From: Oopsacas minuta
Taxonomy: Eukaryota; Porifera; Hexactinellida; Lyssacinosida; Leucopsacidae
DNA: 64,000 nt
Direction: 5' to 3'
Assembly (NCBI GenBank): GCA_024704765.1
Contig: JAKMXF010000199.1
Coordinates: 62,001 to 126,000 of the forward strand
Shown here: piece by piece, positions 1 through 50,484 of the stretch
Layout of the letters: every line of letters begins with the position of its first letter
How positions within the stretch are numbered: position 1 is the first letter of the stretch
Notes under the pieces: generated by a model
Told to the model about the DNA's origin: nothing
What the model saw: the letters and a program-made list of their open reading frames with translations, nothing else
The model's database searches: none
Made by a program: the position numbers and the translations under genes

Positions 1-678
1 CAAGTGCTTTTCTTCAAAAAGGGATTCCTATATTTGCACTTATAGGAAAAGTATTCAGATAAAACCTATAAATTATTGATCCACGAGGGGATAAGCCTTA
101 TCCAAGTTCGACTCTATATACTACTTAAACCGATTCTATGGTCTAATGTCAGAAAATACACCAACGGACGGTCATAATTTTGTAAGAATAAGGAAAATTC
201 TCCAAGAAGCTGACATTTCTCTATAACGAAAAAATGTCCACAATGTGTCCGTTATTCGGAGACTCCACTGTAGTAGACTAAGGTTTTTTTATTATTTAAG
301 TTAATCAGTAAGTGTCCTTGTCTGTGCCTGTTTGGGGTCCATTGATAGGGTTAGGACAATATGTAAGAATGGAATGCTACCAAATTCCTGCGTTGCTAGA
401 GAAAAATATTCCCAAATTTCTTCGAGTGACCACCCAAGAAATTTCAATATAGAATATTAGGATAATTCGGGACAAAATGGATGTTTGGACAGTCTGATAT
501 CAGGAACCTACAATGAATATGAAATGATATTACTCTGGTTAATGGGAATTTAGGAAAATGGGAACAAGTTTTGAGCGTCTGTTGGTGTTCGTATTCAGGC
601 TACGGACTTTTTTCTACTGCAAATGTTCGATTCTAAAAAATTGCACAAGGTACCAGGAAATAGACTCTATTTCACATA

Positions 679-828
679 CATCACTAAAAGCGGCTAATTG
701 ATGTATTTTTCACACAATTCCTATTTTGAAAATATTGACTTCAAAATAATTCAAATAGGGCCTGAAGTGGGCCTAGAAATAGGCCCAAATTGTGTGAAAA
801 ATGCATAATTAAGCCGCTTTTAGTGATG
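679..828. mobile_element. 150-bp palindromic MITE
   Basis: Long inverted arms: CATCACTAAAAGCGGCT, then GCATTTTTCACACAATT on both strands with few differences; centre has GGGCCTGAAGTGGGCC and CCTAGAAATAGGCC. Non-coding. Confidence 0.7.
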
Positions 829-1165
829 AATATCAAATTGTGTGTATTTCCTGTCGCTTTGAGCAATATTTAAGAGTTGAACATTTCCCAATAGAAAATA
901 GTATCTAGCCTTCATAACATTAGTATGAATGTATTTAAAATTTCTTATTCATGGGCTCCACTATCGTAATATATTGTTACTGAGAGTTTATCTCATCTAG
1001 TGTCAAAGGGTACAAAGGCCTAAAAGATTAAGAACCACTTGCCCTATTGTAAGCAAAATTTAAAATGAGACAAATCTACATCCTTGAATCTCGCTCTTAG
1101 ATTTCTAGTTAAGACCCAAAAATATGTATAAATCGAGAAATCAGCTCAGGAGCATACCTTAATTA

Positions 1166-2059
1166 CAGTGCCGTAACTACATTTTGTGGGCCCCCAGCCA
1201 AATAAAGGTGGAGCCCCTCTTAAACAAATAATATATTTCTAAATGCCTATTAAATGTAACAATCTTTTCTCTTCATTTGTTTGCTATTGTGAAATTGGTT
1301 AGCAATTAAAAGGCCAAAATGTCTAATGAGGTATCAAAGGCAAGTAAAGTGGAACTCAGATACGGCATATCATTTCGGGAACCAAAAATTAGTGCGTATT
1401 ATTCGAGTCAACGTCCTATTACAAATGATCAGATGATATAAAGTGACCAAGGATTAGTGAAATAATACAAATTATCAAATGGGAATTCACCACCTTCATT
1501 CCATAATTCGAACCCTGACAATACTAGAAGATTATGAATCGAGTGCTCCACTCCAAGAGTGATACGAAAGATGATTTTAGGTTAATATCATTAACCGAAT
1601 ACGGCCGGGAACTTTGTGATTTTATAATGTCAATAAGGTGATGAAATCTCGATTTGAGTGCGGGAAATTATTAAAACGAAGTGGAAAATTTTAGTGTTCC
1701 TTTTGGTTACGAACGTAACACTTCGGCCGTATTCGGTTAACAAATAGTTTTCTTTGACTGATATTTTATATAAATTTCGATATAAATATTACTTGGCGCT
1801 AAGGTTTTGCAAGGTGGCGCCACCCTGTCTATGCCCCTAGTTCGAAATAACTAAGTTGATTAACGAGGGTGTACTGTAGTTGTACGAATTAGATTGTACA
1901 GCTTAATACCGTTAATCAAAAAATGGTGCCTTTGTACAGAAGTCTGATAAAACGTACTCAAATAAAAGGATTTTCGAATGGATCATTTCGAATTACAGGC
2001 AAGGGATAACAGGGCACCCCTGAGATAGCGGTGTCGCGGGGGAGGTAGTTACCGCACTG
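1166..2059. mobile_element. hAT-type MITE carrying a nested smaller MITE
   Basis: Ends CAGTGCCGTAACTAC and CAGTGCGGTAACTACC (right strand). Interior words match the copy at 20263, which is 339 bp; the extra ~550 bp here includes the 150-bp palindromic element at 1591-1740. No matching TSD is left. Confidence 0.65.
1591..1740. mobile_element. 150-bp palindromic MITE with TTAA borders
   Basis: Perfect 17-bp inverted ends TTAACCGAATACGGCCG. If TTAA is the target duplication, the TIR starts CCGAATACGGCCG, as in piggyBac-type non-autonomous elements. It lies inside the MITE at 1166-2059. Confidence 0.6.
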
Positions 2060-2079
2060 TATACACTTCCCATATCCTT

Positions 2080-2560
2080 GGAATACATTTTGAAATAATA
2101 TGTCAAAGAATATTGCATATTCTCAAAATTACCATTAATGGACAAACCCATGATTACGTCACATTGGCACGAGATATCATCTCAAAATGTATTACAAGGT
2201 TATAGATATGTAATATATATTAGCTATCCAGATTTGACAATAACTTCCACGATTATTGAGTTATAAGTGGATAGTGACAAAACATGTGTCATCCATGGCC
2301 TACTATACATATGTAACTCAGAAAGCTTATGTCGATATAATAAGGATATTATCATATATGGAAAGGTGTGAAAAACACATAAATTACATCCCACAAATAA
2401 TTAAGCAAATCCATGTAATCCACGGAGTCCACTAATATGACTTGCCATACGCTAATAATATAATTATAATTCATTTTTCAAAAGCTAACTGTTATGGATA
2501 TTTACAATATTACCATATGTAGAAAGGTGTGAAATCACATATTATACAATCCACAAAGAT
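2080..2560. repeat. Dispersed repeat D
   Basis: Words such as TTACAAGG, CCACGATTATYGAGTTATAA, CATCCATGG and TTATCATATATGGAAAGGTG recur at 9360-9580 and 59930-60420 in the same order. Non-coding; type unknown. The 65-codon ORF at 2529 has no support. Confidence 0.5.
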
Positions 2561-3120
2561 TTCCCAGAAACTAATATGGCCGTTGGACTCCCAAAATATG
2601 TATTCTAATACGACAATCACACATTTTCAGAGGCTACTATTATCGGATTACGAGATATCAAGAAGTATAAAATACTGTTTTCGACCTACGAAAATTTCAC
2701 GGTTAAACGAATTTGAAAGTCCGTGACATTCCTGAGACAAATTCTCTGAATATATCCATGTGGCACATAAATGATCGGAAATTGACCACTGGGATCGATT
2801 TGGGTATTGATCTGACAGGAATCGAATAAAAAAAGCAGGGGGGGTTAATTTAGGCGAATTTCTTGAGATGCCGAAATGTCCGGAGGCCTCGAAAAAATAC
2901 GCACACTATCTGGATGGCGAACCAACTTTTTTGAAGCCTTACAAACCTGTATATCAAATCTTTGAAATCAAACCTTCTAGACGTCTAAATGTATACACAT
3001 CTCCGGTAGGCTACTATAGCAGTTGCGAGTGTGGATTACTAGCTCTGTATCTTTCAAGAATACCAAGAAATTTAGACACTTAATCCCTTCAAAAAATCAA
3101 TCTGTCTTCTTTATTCTATT

Positions 3121-3990
3121 TTACTGTATTTTGGAAATTTCAGCTCCTGGGCCTCAAAGTTTTTAGTAAAGTTTAATAATTACGTACTCGAGAGCCATTT
3201 GTTTAGATATTCTCTCTCCAGAAATTGAACTTCTGTAGATTCAAAGTCCGAGCTTAGAATTGATATTTTCTACCGCCTTCCTTCTAAAATTTTGCTTCAC
3301 ATCTGAGTGTCGACAATTTTCCCCCTAAAATTCAAATCGCTTGGTGATTTGTTATATTCACATCAATAATACTTATATTCGGGTCAAAATGTACAAATTT
3401 CATACTACGACTCGGATAAAAAAATTTATATAATTGGGGGTAACACCTTGGCTAACATCCACGGTCCAAATTTCGACAATAGTGAATAATATAATAGGCC
3501 TCATTATAACCTAGATCACACCACAAGCAGAATATTTCTGCAGTAAAGAAGATCTACAATTTGTTGTGAAAATTTGACATTAGTTCATTGAACTCAGGTG
3601 ATTATGCTACTTCCATGAGATTAAATAAACCCGAAATAATTCTAATCATAAAAGTTGAATAACAAAAAACTCCTTTCCAATTTTAGGTATATTTAATGTC
3701 TACTAATAGACTAACTTTTGAGTAAGTTTAGGTTAAATCCAATCTGATACTTATTGGGAACAACGTTTTGAATTTGAGTGGGATTCTGTCCGACAACAAA
3801 TGAAAAGCAAAATTTTGCAAGGGAAGCAGTGCAAAATATCAATTCTAAAATCGGACTTGGGATCTACAGAAGTATTATATCTGGAAAGAGAATATCCAAA
3901 CAAAATAACTCTCGAGTAGAGAATTATTCCAATTTAACAAAAAACCTTGAGTCTCCAGGAGCTGAAATTTACAAAAAACGAGAAAATATA
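3121..3990. repeat. Foldback element: ~215-bp inverted arms, ~420-bp spacer
   Basis: The bases at about 3131-3345 reappear in reverse complement at about 3760-3980. Shared words include AAATTTCAGCTCCTGG at the outer tips and GCAAAATTTT, ATATCAATTCTAA and CTCGAGTA inside. The ORF at 3778-3996 lies wholly in the right arm and is not a gene. Confidence 0.75.
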
Positions 3991-4749
3991 AAATGACATA
4001 AGTGGATTTCATGAAGGATGAGCGTCAAAGTTCTCAGGGTATTCTTAAAAGAGATAGAGGTTGTAAGTACAAACTGTAAAATGATTTTGAAAATTTCCGC
4101 TATTTTTTTCAACTCGAAGTTCATTAGTATTGAGTATATCCTGTCGCGTAGCGACCAAAAGCACCAAGATATTTAGCTGTTTCATACTTAAGCAATATCC
4201 GAGGCACAAAGCTGTCATGCAGCGACCTGGCTAGCGAGCGGACTAGGAGTAAATAAAAACAGATTAAGAATGAACGATTTCAGTATATTTTACAACCTAA
4301 TGTTTGCAAAGTTTCGTTTGTTGGGCTTGGAAAAATTTAAGTGTACGAAAGTCGTATGTCTCCCAACAAAGGGGCATCTGGGTGCTAATTCAGGGAATAC
4401 GATATGTGCACCAATTTGGTGATAGGTTTGGCGGATTGCACTTAAGGATCTCAAACATCATTCATGCAAATCTCCCAAAAGTAACTACATCATAACGCAA
4501 TTTTTCTGGAAATTAGAAGCAAATAATCAAATAGCTACATCGGAGACTGCAACATGGCCCCAATTCTACAGGAGGATGCTAGGTTATGCTCAATTTTAGT
4601 ATTAGGTGAACGTATTAAAAAAACACTAGCAAGAGTCTTAGTCCATGACTCAAGTGACTAAAAACGCCATTGGGTATCAAATTAGACTTGGTTCAACTAA
4701 ACAGGCAGAAATAACTAATTATAAATGGGAAATAAATACCTAAACATAC

Positions 4750-42590
<37,841 letters not shown>

Positions 42591-43093
42591 GGGAGAAATC
42601 TGATCAATTAGATTCAAAGTGTTCTAACAGTAAAAATATCACAAAAAATAGATGAAATATAAACCAACGGCGTAAAGAAACAAGGTGGAAGAATATTAGA
42701 AATGTGCTAATATAGGATAAATATAAGAGATATTCAGTTGTGACTATTTCATTGTGTATACTCAGTTTCTAAGCAACTAGACATAAACAAATAATTATTA
42801 GTCAAGTATCTAATATAAAAAGACAATTGCACTAGCCATTATTTCAGGACCAGGGATTGGTCAACACAAGCTGTAAGTGGCTGTTACCTTAGAGTCAATA
42901 TTATAGTTTGAAGGTTTTAGTAAATCGTTGACCAAAAACAGTGTTCACAGTTGAGTCTAGGGATTCTAAAGATTCTACAGACAACAAACTACGTATCTTG
43001 TATGCTTCCAGCAATTAAGATTGGATGTTGATAAACACGCAACGGATAATACAAATTCTATTACGTCATTTCTCACTTTCATGCATCCTTATA

Positions 43094-43242
43094 CAGGGAC
43101 GTCGGAAGCAACTAATTATTGGTACGGCGAGGTACATTGTATTGGGACGGCATTCATCACATCTGACCATTAATAATAATAGAAATTATGAATTATTGGT
43201 GCTGCGAACGCCACATCTGCCACACCGGCTCCTATGGCCCTG
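43094..43242. mobile_element. Short CAGGG...CCCTG MITE (149 bp)
   Basis: Ends CAGGGACGTCGGAAGC and CAGGGCCATAGGAGCC (right strand), flanked by TTATA on both sides. It sits about 500 bp upstream of the start codon of the minus-strand repeat-protein gene. Confidence 0.5.
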
Positions 43243-43841
43243 TTATAGAATAACTAAAAATCCTGGCGAGGACCCTGATTACCCTACGTCATACACCCCA
43301 AGTGACCAGTATTGGTAGCAATAACTTGTTTTCCAAATTGTATATTTTTGAATTATCTAGTAAATTTGCAACTTATCGGCTCAATCTTATGTTAGGGTCG
43401 TATCATGGTCAGTTTTCCGAAAAGTGAATAAATTTCAGGAAAGTGATCAGAAAATGACCGTGAACGTGATCACGATCCTTTTTGCGGAAGAATCGGATCA
43501 TGATATTCGATCATTTTTTGATGAATGATCGTGATCGCGATCATTAAATTTCGTGATTGGCTAACATGTAGTACAATATGTGGTACATCAATAGAATATT
43601 GGGCAGCATGGGATCAAATGCAGGGCTCTCATTTCACGATTTCGGGCCTTTAAATACAGTACAATCACTTCTCGAAGAAAGTAATACTAAATTGCACATA
43701 ATGGTGAGATTTTGAAGGTTTTCAGGTTGAGAGCCTGCAAATGTGAAAATCGTTTGAGGCTTGTCAAAACGGAGTTAAAATATTTGCATTGCTGAGAATA
43801 CACTCAATATTACAACATTGTGATTTCATATGAAGTGGCGC

Positions 43842-44199
43842 CAGGGGCGGATTTACCATGGAGTGGCCCGAAGGCTGGACCATACAAGTGGCCCAGAACA
43901 TGATCGACAGTGGTCGGTGCCCCCCAAATTTAAATTATTTTACAAACTAGAAAGTGGTATATTTTACAGTGCAGGGGTCTCTGTCAATATTGGGCGGGAA
44001 TACATGACTGAGCTGAAGTGGCATGATGGTTAATATAACATATTTTAAAGTAAACAATGAATAAAATCAACTAATCTATTACATCAAATTTCTAATTTAG
44101 AAATTTAGTCTCTAAGAACGACCCTTTTATAAGTGGCCCGTCCACCTGGTGTGGCCCGAAGCCTATAGCCTACTTAGCCTAATGGTAAATCCGGCACTG
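43842..44199. mobile_element. hAT MITE (358 bp)
   Basis: TSD AGTGGCGC at 43834-43841 and 44200-44207. Ends CAGGGGCGGATTTACCAT (left) and CAGTGCCGGATTTACCAT (right strand). GTGGCCCGAAG occurs near both ends. No coding capacity; the ORF starting at 43830 is an artefact. Confidence 0.9.
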
Positions 44200-46116
44200 A
44201 GTGGCGCTTACATATTTGATGTGCCACTTATGACACAGAAATTAATGGGCCAATAAATCAGCCGCAGTTGTTCCTAACCTTTCGAAAATTTGATCCCAGG
44301 GTAATTCAGACCCGTAGAATTGATAAATGGCACATCATAATTTACTCTATCTCAATTGAAATTCGTGCTAGAACAATTCGATAATTTATGAAGTCAGTAG
44401 CTATTTAAATTAGATAGGTGTGATGGATTAGGGAATGATGGGTTAAATATCGACATATTTGATCCGAATGATGTCAATTAACATTGTTTCATAGGTTCAT
44501 CAAGTATATTATCTTATACATACGAAAATTCCCGCCATATTTCCCGAAGCAATAATTGAAAATTGGTTGTCAAATAGTTACGAATGATTTTTATTACTTC
44601 GATTTGTATTGCCTAAAATTGTCCGACTGAGACGAAATTTATATTTCACTTTTACTGGGCACCACATACTGTAGTACAAAGGAATTAGGGGCCTCACCAA
44701 CACTGATTACCCTGGGACTCCACCACTACTAATCCGGCCCTGCCAGTAAGCAAGGGGTCTCTCGATAGGGTTAGGACTGAATTTGAGAATGGGATGTTGC
44801 GACATTCCTGAGTTATAAGGAAAAAATTTTCTCGAACATATTCGAGTGAAATCTTTCACTGATTACGAATCAAAATTCGTTTCGATTCTAACTGAATGAA
44901 TTATATGCATTTAAAACCTTTAAAATGTGTCCAAAAGTAAATACAACTGTATGTGTATCACATTCCTGAACTGCGATGTAGTGGCCCCCTTCTAAAAAGT
45001 TCAAGCACACACTAGTACATCTTTGGACCAAATTTACTCGTCACTGTTTTAGCGCTAACAGCCCTGACTATATATAGTAACTTGAAAGAAGTAGTAGTTT
45101 CATAATAAATATCACTATTCAAGCGCAACGTTTCGAAATGCTCATTTTTCCCAGTAAATAGGACTACGCATAGGCGGATCCAGGGCGGCAGGGGCATGGG
45201 CCCCCTTCGAGTGCAAAGACAGTCAATTTACTCTCATACCTGCCAACTTATTTCCTCTTTATGAGAGTTAATTGCAAACGTGAATAGAAAAGCTAGGCAT
45301 ACATGAGTTGTCATCTATCCAGGCATCCAGGAATAGACCCAGAACTAGTTCGTAATTCATAGGTTAACCTAACATTTATGAGCCCAATGATTCTATGGAC
45401 AAGCAATTAACAAGTATTTTCGGGGACGGTCTGGCTCAATAATTCGGCCCAAGAAATTTTAAACCGGCCCACTTCACTAAAAATAGAAACTGAAAGTCAA
45501 ACATATCTTGGTGATTTGTATAGAATTGATTGAGGAACTGGTAAGTAAGAGCTAGAGACTAGTTATTTATCAGGTGTCTGGAATGTGATAAAATCCTAAG
45601 ATCTAAATGAGATCTCTAATAACTCTATGTTGATAGGTGTCAAAATATCTTGTCCTTGCAGATATGAGGGTTTATGTCCGTTTTTCAATTGGGATAGTCT
45701 TGCATTATCAAATTTTATATTCTAACAGGTGCTGATTAAAATGCAAAAAACGCCGAGCTCGCGACCTCTACTGTAGCCCAGACAGACTGATAAGGAGTGA
45801 ATATATTTGGAAAATTAGATAATCGGAATAAATTGAATATAGGAAATGGGCAAAATAATCATTATAGCGAGCAGACCTTGAAAATACTCTCATATTTTTT
45901 ACCGTTATTTAACAGTTCTATGGTGATTTGTAATATTCTTACACTGCACAGAAGGGTTTATAAGCAGCGCACTGGCACATCGACCCACCGGCTCACTGGA
46001 AATCTCCAGTTCTCCCAGTAGGTCAGCCCGTCCCTGACTATTATATTGTTAGATGACATACAACTTAATAGTTTGTAGAGAACAAAATAGTTCAGAATTA
46101 GCGTTTACAATCCCGG

Positions 46117-46312
46117 TGTAACAGCCTAGATTAGCCTCCCCACCCAGTTTAACCCCGGGTATAGTCTGGGCTAGCCTAGATTAACCCCCAGGTATAAACT
46201 GGGCTAGGCCAGATTAAGCCCCGGGGTTAATATAGGCTAGCCCAGAGTATACCCTTTAGCCCAGATTAACCCCAGGTATAGTCTGGGCTAGCCCAGATTC
46301 TACCCCTGAGTT
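46117..46312. repeat. Left Ginger TIR and subterminal palindromic array
   Basis: After the 20-bp tip come about five copies of a ~35-bp unit built from GGGTATARWCTGGGCTAG and CTAGCCCAGATTAACCCC words. Each unit is close to its own reverse complement. These look like iterated transposase-binding sites or a hairpin-forming end. GC content is far above the surroundings. Confidence 0.75.
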
Positions 46313-46472
46313 AATAGTCAACAAATTATGATGTTATCTGCTTGTAGAATACAAGTGATGTGTGTGGCGGTGACACTTACAATGTCTATATTAGTGTTTC
46401 AACTATTATAAATATACTAGAAGAGCATATGTACTTATTTGATCTATCAATTATATTTACTGCATTGTTTTG

Positions 46473-48636
46473 ATGGATGATCAACTCTACAATCAAATAT
46501 TGCATTTTTTTATATCCAACGAAAACAAATATCCAGGAGAGATCTATAAACTTCCAGCTGAAAAACGAGTCAATGCGAAATCACAATTCAGACAAACTGT
46601 TAAGCCATATACTTTGAAGGATGGGGTTCTGATGCATGCTGAAAAGCAAGTGTTACGAAAAAGTGGAGTGGACGCAGTACTTAAAATGTGTCATGATAAC
46701 CCTGTAACCGGTGGTCATTTTGGTCGTGACAAAACCTACCAAAAGATCGCATCAAGATTCTACTGGAAAGGTAAATATTTACTAATACTTAATTTAACAT
46801 TCAATCCGGGAGCAAACTTTCGCACTCAATGGGTAACTCAATGCCACTGTTGGCATATTAAAGCTTAAGTAAATTCCTTAATTAGGTGATAAAACTTACC
46901 TACAATCAATTGTTAGACCGTTGTTAATACATTTGGGTTTATTTTTTCAATAGATGTTGTCAAATTCCCAAGATTTGGAATTGTAAACAAATTTCACAAA
47001 GTTTCATGATTCCCAAATGTATTCTTTAGGTATGAAGCAAGAAATTGAAATATATTGTAAACAATGCATCAAGTGTTTTGAAGTCAACCCAAAACTTAAG
47101 ATGGACCGTCCTCCACTGTCTTCGATACGCGTACCATCTCAAGTATGGAGTCTTGTAGGAATTGATCTCATCGGGCCCTTACAGGAGTCTACAAGTGGCA
47201 ACAAATATATTGTAGCTATTTCAGACCACTTTTCCAAGTGGTCAGAAGCTAGTGCCATTCCTGACAAAACTTCTAAATCTGTAGCTGATTTTCTATACCT
47301 AGTAGTTTGCAGATTGGGATGTATGGACACACTTATAAGTGATCAGGGAAGAGAGTTTGTGAACGAAGTTATTGATTATCTCCTTGACATTCTGCAGACT
47401 GAGCATCGAATTTCTTCTGCTTATCATCCTGAAACAAATGGACAACGGGAGAGAGATAACCGTACCCTGAAATCTGCATTGGTGAAATTGGTAAATGAAA
47501 GAGGTGATGATTGGGATATGTATATCCCAGGAATACTATTTGCTTATCACACAAGCATTCATGCTTCTACGAAATGTACTCCATTTCAAGCGATGTATTG
47601 TCGTAGTGCGAAGCTACCAATTGATTTATCCATTAAACCTCCAAAATCAATTGAGCAGGCGAATCCAAAAGTTTTACAGGCGTTTGGCATGATGCGTGAA
47701 GCTATCAACGCCAAAATTGATCTTAATATCACAAACGCGCAGAAACACCAAAATCGCAACTTTGATAACCGTCATTCTAATAGTAAAGTGTTATCACCTG
47801 GCGCAACTGTGTACATAAAAAACAGCAAGCAAATACATCGAATGGGATCGAAAATGGAACCACGCTGGATAGGTCCTTACAAAATCATTGAGTTGCTAGA
47901 TAAAGGACGTGCAATCCTAGAGAATATTAACACAGGTAAGAAACTAAAAAATATATATAATATTGCAAATTTTAAGGTTTATGATACAAATAACAAAGAT
48001 GAAGATGCTAAATCAATGAAAAAGAAAACAATTTCCATATCACATTCCAAGATTAAGAAACTAGAGTGTAAGGATGAGCTAGTTTTAATTGGAGTTAAAC
48101 AAGGAGTCAAACAATTCAACCCAAACAGACTGTTTTCTCCAATTTCCGCTGATTCTAGAAAAAATGTTGCCAAAGTTCTCAACTTGAACATATGCAAGAC
48201 CCAATACTTTGGAAAACCTGGCTTCCTATCTAAACCCGCGCGGATATACAGAACTAAAGGTGATGGTAATTGCTATTTCCGATCAATAAGCTACATCCTA
48301 ACAGGTTCAGAAGATAGCCATATTATAATTCGTAATAAAGTCGTCCATCACATGAGTGGTAGTTTGAGTGAAACACTAAGAAAGTATCTTTCTCAAACGG
48401 TTGCCAATTATGTCAGCGAAAGTGCCATTGACTCCAGTGGTGTTTGGGCAACCGAGGCAGAAATACTGGCCACAGCTAATCTTATTCAACATGATATCGT
48501 TGTGTATGCAAAGAGTGGGGATTCAATGGAATGGCTTACATACCCTGCATCTTTTACATTGACAGAAACAACAGAAACTGCATTGTATCTGGAAAATTTA
48601 GCTGAACACTTCAACGTAGTCATTAATATACAATGA
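46473..48636 (+). CDS. Ginger integrase-OTU protein (spliced, 634 aa)
   Basis: CDS join(46473..46770,47030..48636). The intron 46771-47029 has donor GTAAAT and acceptor TTTAG; splicing restores the HHCC zinc motif (GGHFG before, YCKQCIKC after). Domains: HHCC finger ~residues 73-115; integrase core with D145 (VGIDLIG), D204 (ISDQG) and E240 (GQRER), a D-D35-E spacing; GPY/F motif ~380 (RWIGPY); OTU domain ~505-634 with D511/C514 (GDGNC) and a C-terminal H626 (EHFNVV). All expected catalytic residues are present and there is no frameshift or stop. The integrase should cut and join element ends; the OTU domain may act as a deubiquitinase or in polyprotein handling, which is inference. The first in-frame ATG is 46473; the TTG just before it is not needed. 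Confidence 0.88.
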
Positions 48637-48754
48637 TACTAGAAACATAGACAATATTTTCCTATCTGTTCATTAGTACCATAGATTCATTATTGTATTA
48701 GCAGATGATTTAAAAGAACTATTAATCACTATAATCTCATTGGAAATATTTACA

Positions 48755-48982
48755 CAGGGTATAAACTAGGCTAGGCTAGTTTATACCCAGGGGGTTAATT
48801 TGGGCTAGGCTAGTTTATACTCAGGGGGTTAATCTAGGCTAGGCTAGTTTATACCCTGGGGGTTAATCTAGGCTCAGAAGGTATAATCTGGGCTAGCCCA
48901 GTTTAAACCATGGGGTATAATCTAGGCTAGCCTAGTTTATACCCGGGTATATTCTGGCGGGAGGTTAATCTAGGCTGCTACA
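48755..48982. repeat. Right Ginger TIR and subterminal palindromic array
   Basis: Mirror of the left end: repeated GGCTAGGCTAGTTTATACCC and GGGGTTAATCTAGGCT words in about six units, ending with the TIR tip at 48982. Copy number and unit order differ from the left end. Confidence 0.75.
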
Positions 48983-50484
48983 CCGGTATCTCGGGATTAG
49001 AAATGATATTAATTAAACAGTAGTATAAGTATGAAATAGAACATTTTTGGATTAGTTATTTCTAATAGCATGAATGATGAATGAATGAGCAAATATAACA
49101 TGATTAAATTTGGCAGAATTATTTTTGCTGTGCCGACTATACCATTACATAGTATAGTGGCTCAGTTCTAAAATGGTTGGCTTAGTATATATATATATAT
49201 AGACATTATACCGATATTTATGGATATTGAGACGGATTTCCAGAAAATATATCTATATCCATAAGTATATGATTTATATACTGTCCAAATATCGTATTTA
49301 TTTATAAAGTGTCTCTATATCTCGAAATATTATTTAGATTTAGGTAATGTTTCATTATGTAGAATTATGCAGCATACTTATAAAAATTATGACTTCGAAA
49401 GATGTCGTATTGAGGGGTACCCATGATCAAAATGTCGATACAATTTGGTCTAAGACTTGAACTAGTCCGAGTCAGGCCCAAATTACCACTGCAGGCAAAA
49501 AATCAACCCGATGGTCTTCCAGTTTCTTCAATTCATCCTGGACATACAAACAGATTAATTGCGATTTAATAGTATAGATAGACATATGAATGATTAGAAT
49601 GGAAATACAATGACATATTTCATATTTTAGAATTCTTTTGATATATAATGAAACCTCCTTCTCTACTCTTTCGAATGATATCAAATTTGATTCGATCGAT
49701 CTCGGGAAGTGGGTCAAATATTGATTAATGTGTCCACGGTTGAAAACTAAGCCAACTTCACACTCGTCGTTTTATCTCTCCCTGATCCATAAAATTACTG
49801 TAGTTTCCAGTCCATACACAAGTAGTTCACACTGAAATGTAACACCCCTGCTAATGCTAGAACCAGAGGGCCTAATGAATAACAGATAACGGATGTCGTG
49901 TCATGGATTTGGATGGATTCGGATTTATAATATCAAAAAGCCATGGATTTCGGATAGATTTGGATTCTCTGAAGTCCAAAGGAATTCATCCAATCCATAC
50001 TATTCATAGGTTTCATAGATTTTGCAAGATTTTATTTTGATAATCGTATTTCATATGAATATGGAATGGATTAATTGATTTTTGGGAAACGGATTACGGA
50101 TTGGATTTGAATATGATTTGGATCTATTCGTGCCACTGGCTAGAAGAATTCAATATTTATCATCAGCTAATAACATAGCCTTATGTTTTGTAGAAGTCAC
50201 ATGACTTCATGGGACAGGGACATGCATACAACTTACGTTGGCACATAATTAAACCGTAACAATATGTACTGCTCGGTCATGACAAAGAGAAACTGATTCG
50301 ATGAAAAACTACTACTATCATTACAATTGGGAGAATCACTATTTAAAAAGTTAAAATTAATTGCATATGCCAAAGGGTCCCAATTAGTATATTCTGTTGT
50401 CAAAACGCGCAAAGATTTGATAATACTTCTTCAAAATCAATATAAATACATTGCAATAGTTAAAGAGACAACATTCTATTGTCT

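Larger units (their letters stand above)
42591..46116. other. Region upstream of the minus-strand gene
   Basis: 42591-43093 must hold the promoter and any 5' UTR, but no TATA or initiator stands out. 43385-43560 is rich in GATC-containing inverted words (GTGATCACGATC, GATCGTGATCGCGATCATT). 44740-45090 is a repeat shared with 290-430 and 61000-61150. Two MITEs listed separately. No gene. Confidence 0.5.
46117..48982 (+). mobile_element. Ginger-like DNA transposon, apparently complete
   Basis: 2866-bp element. The left end starts TGTAACAGCCTAGATTAGCC and the right end, read on the minus strand, TGTAGCAGCCTAGATTAACC. It is flanked on both sides by CCGG (46113-46116 and 48983-48986), a 4-bp target-site duplication. 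It encodes one spliced gene with a Gypsy-type integrase and an OTU protease domain. Integrase-bearing DNA transposons with TIRs, ~4-bp TSDs and accessory OTU domains are the Ginger1 pattern (family knowledge). No reverse transcriptase, RNase H or LTR is present, which argues against Gypsy itself. Both ends carry arrays of short palindromic units (separate entries). Confidence 0.85.

Noticed and set aside
3778-3996. 72-codon ORF
   Set aside because: Lies entirely in one arm of a foldback repeat; the other arm has no such frame.
46470-46868. Stand-alone 132-codon protein
   Set aside because: The last third is intron; splicing at 46770 joins it to the integrase ORF.
46117-48982. Gypsy LTR retrotransposon
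   Set aside because: No LTRs, reverse transcriptase, RNase H or gag; ends are inverted repeats with a 4-bp TSD.
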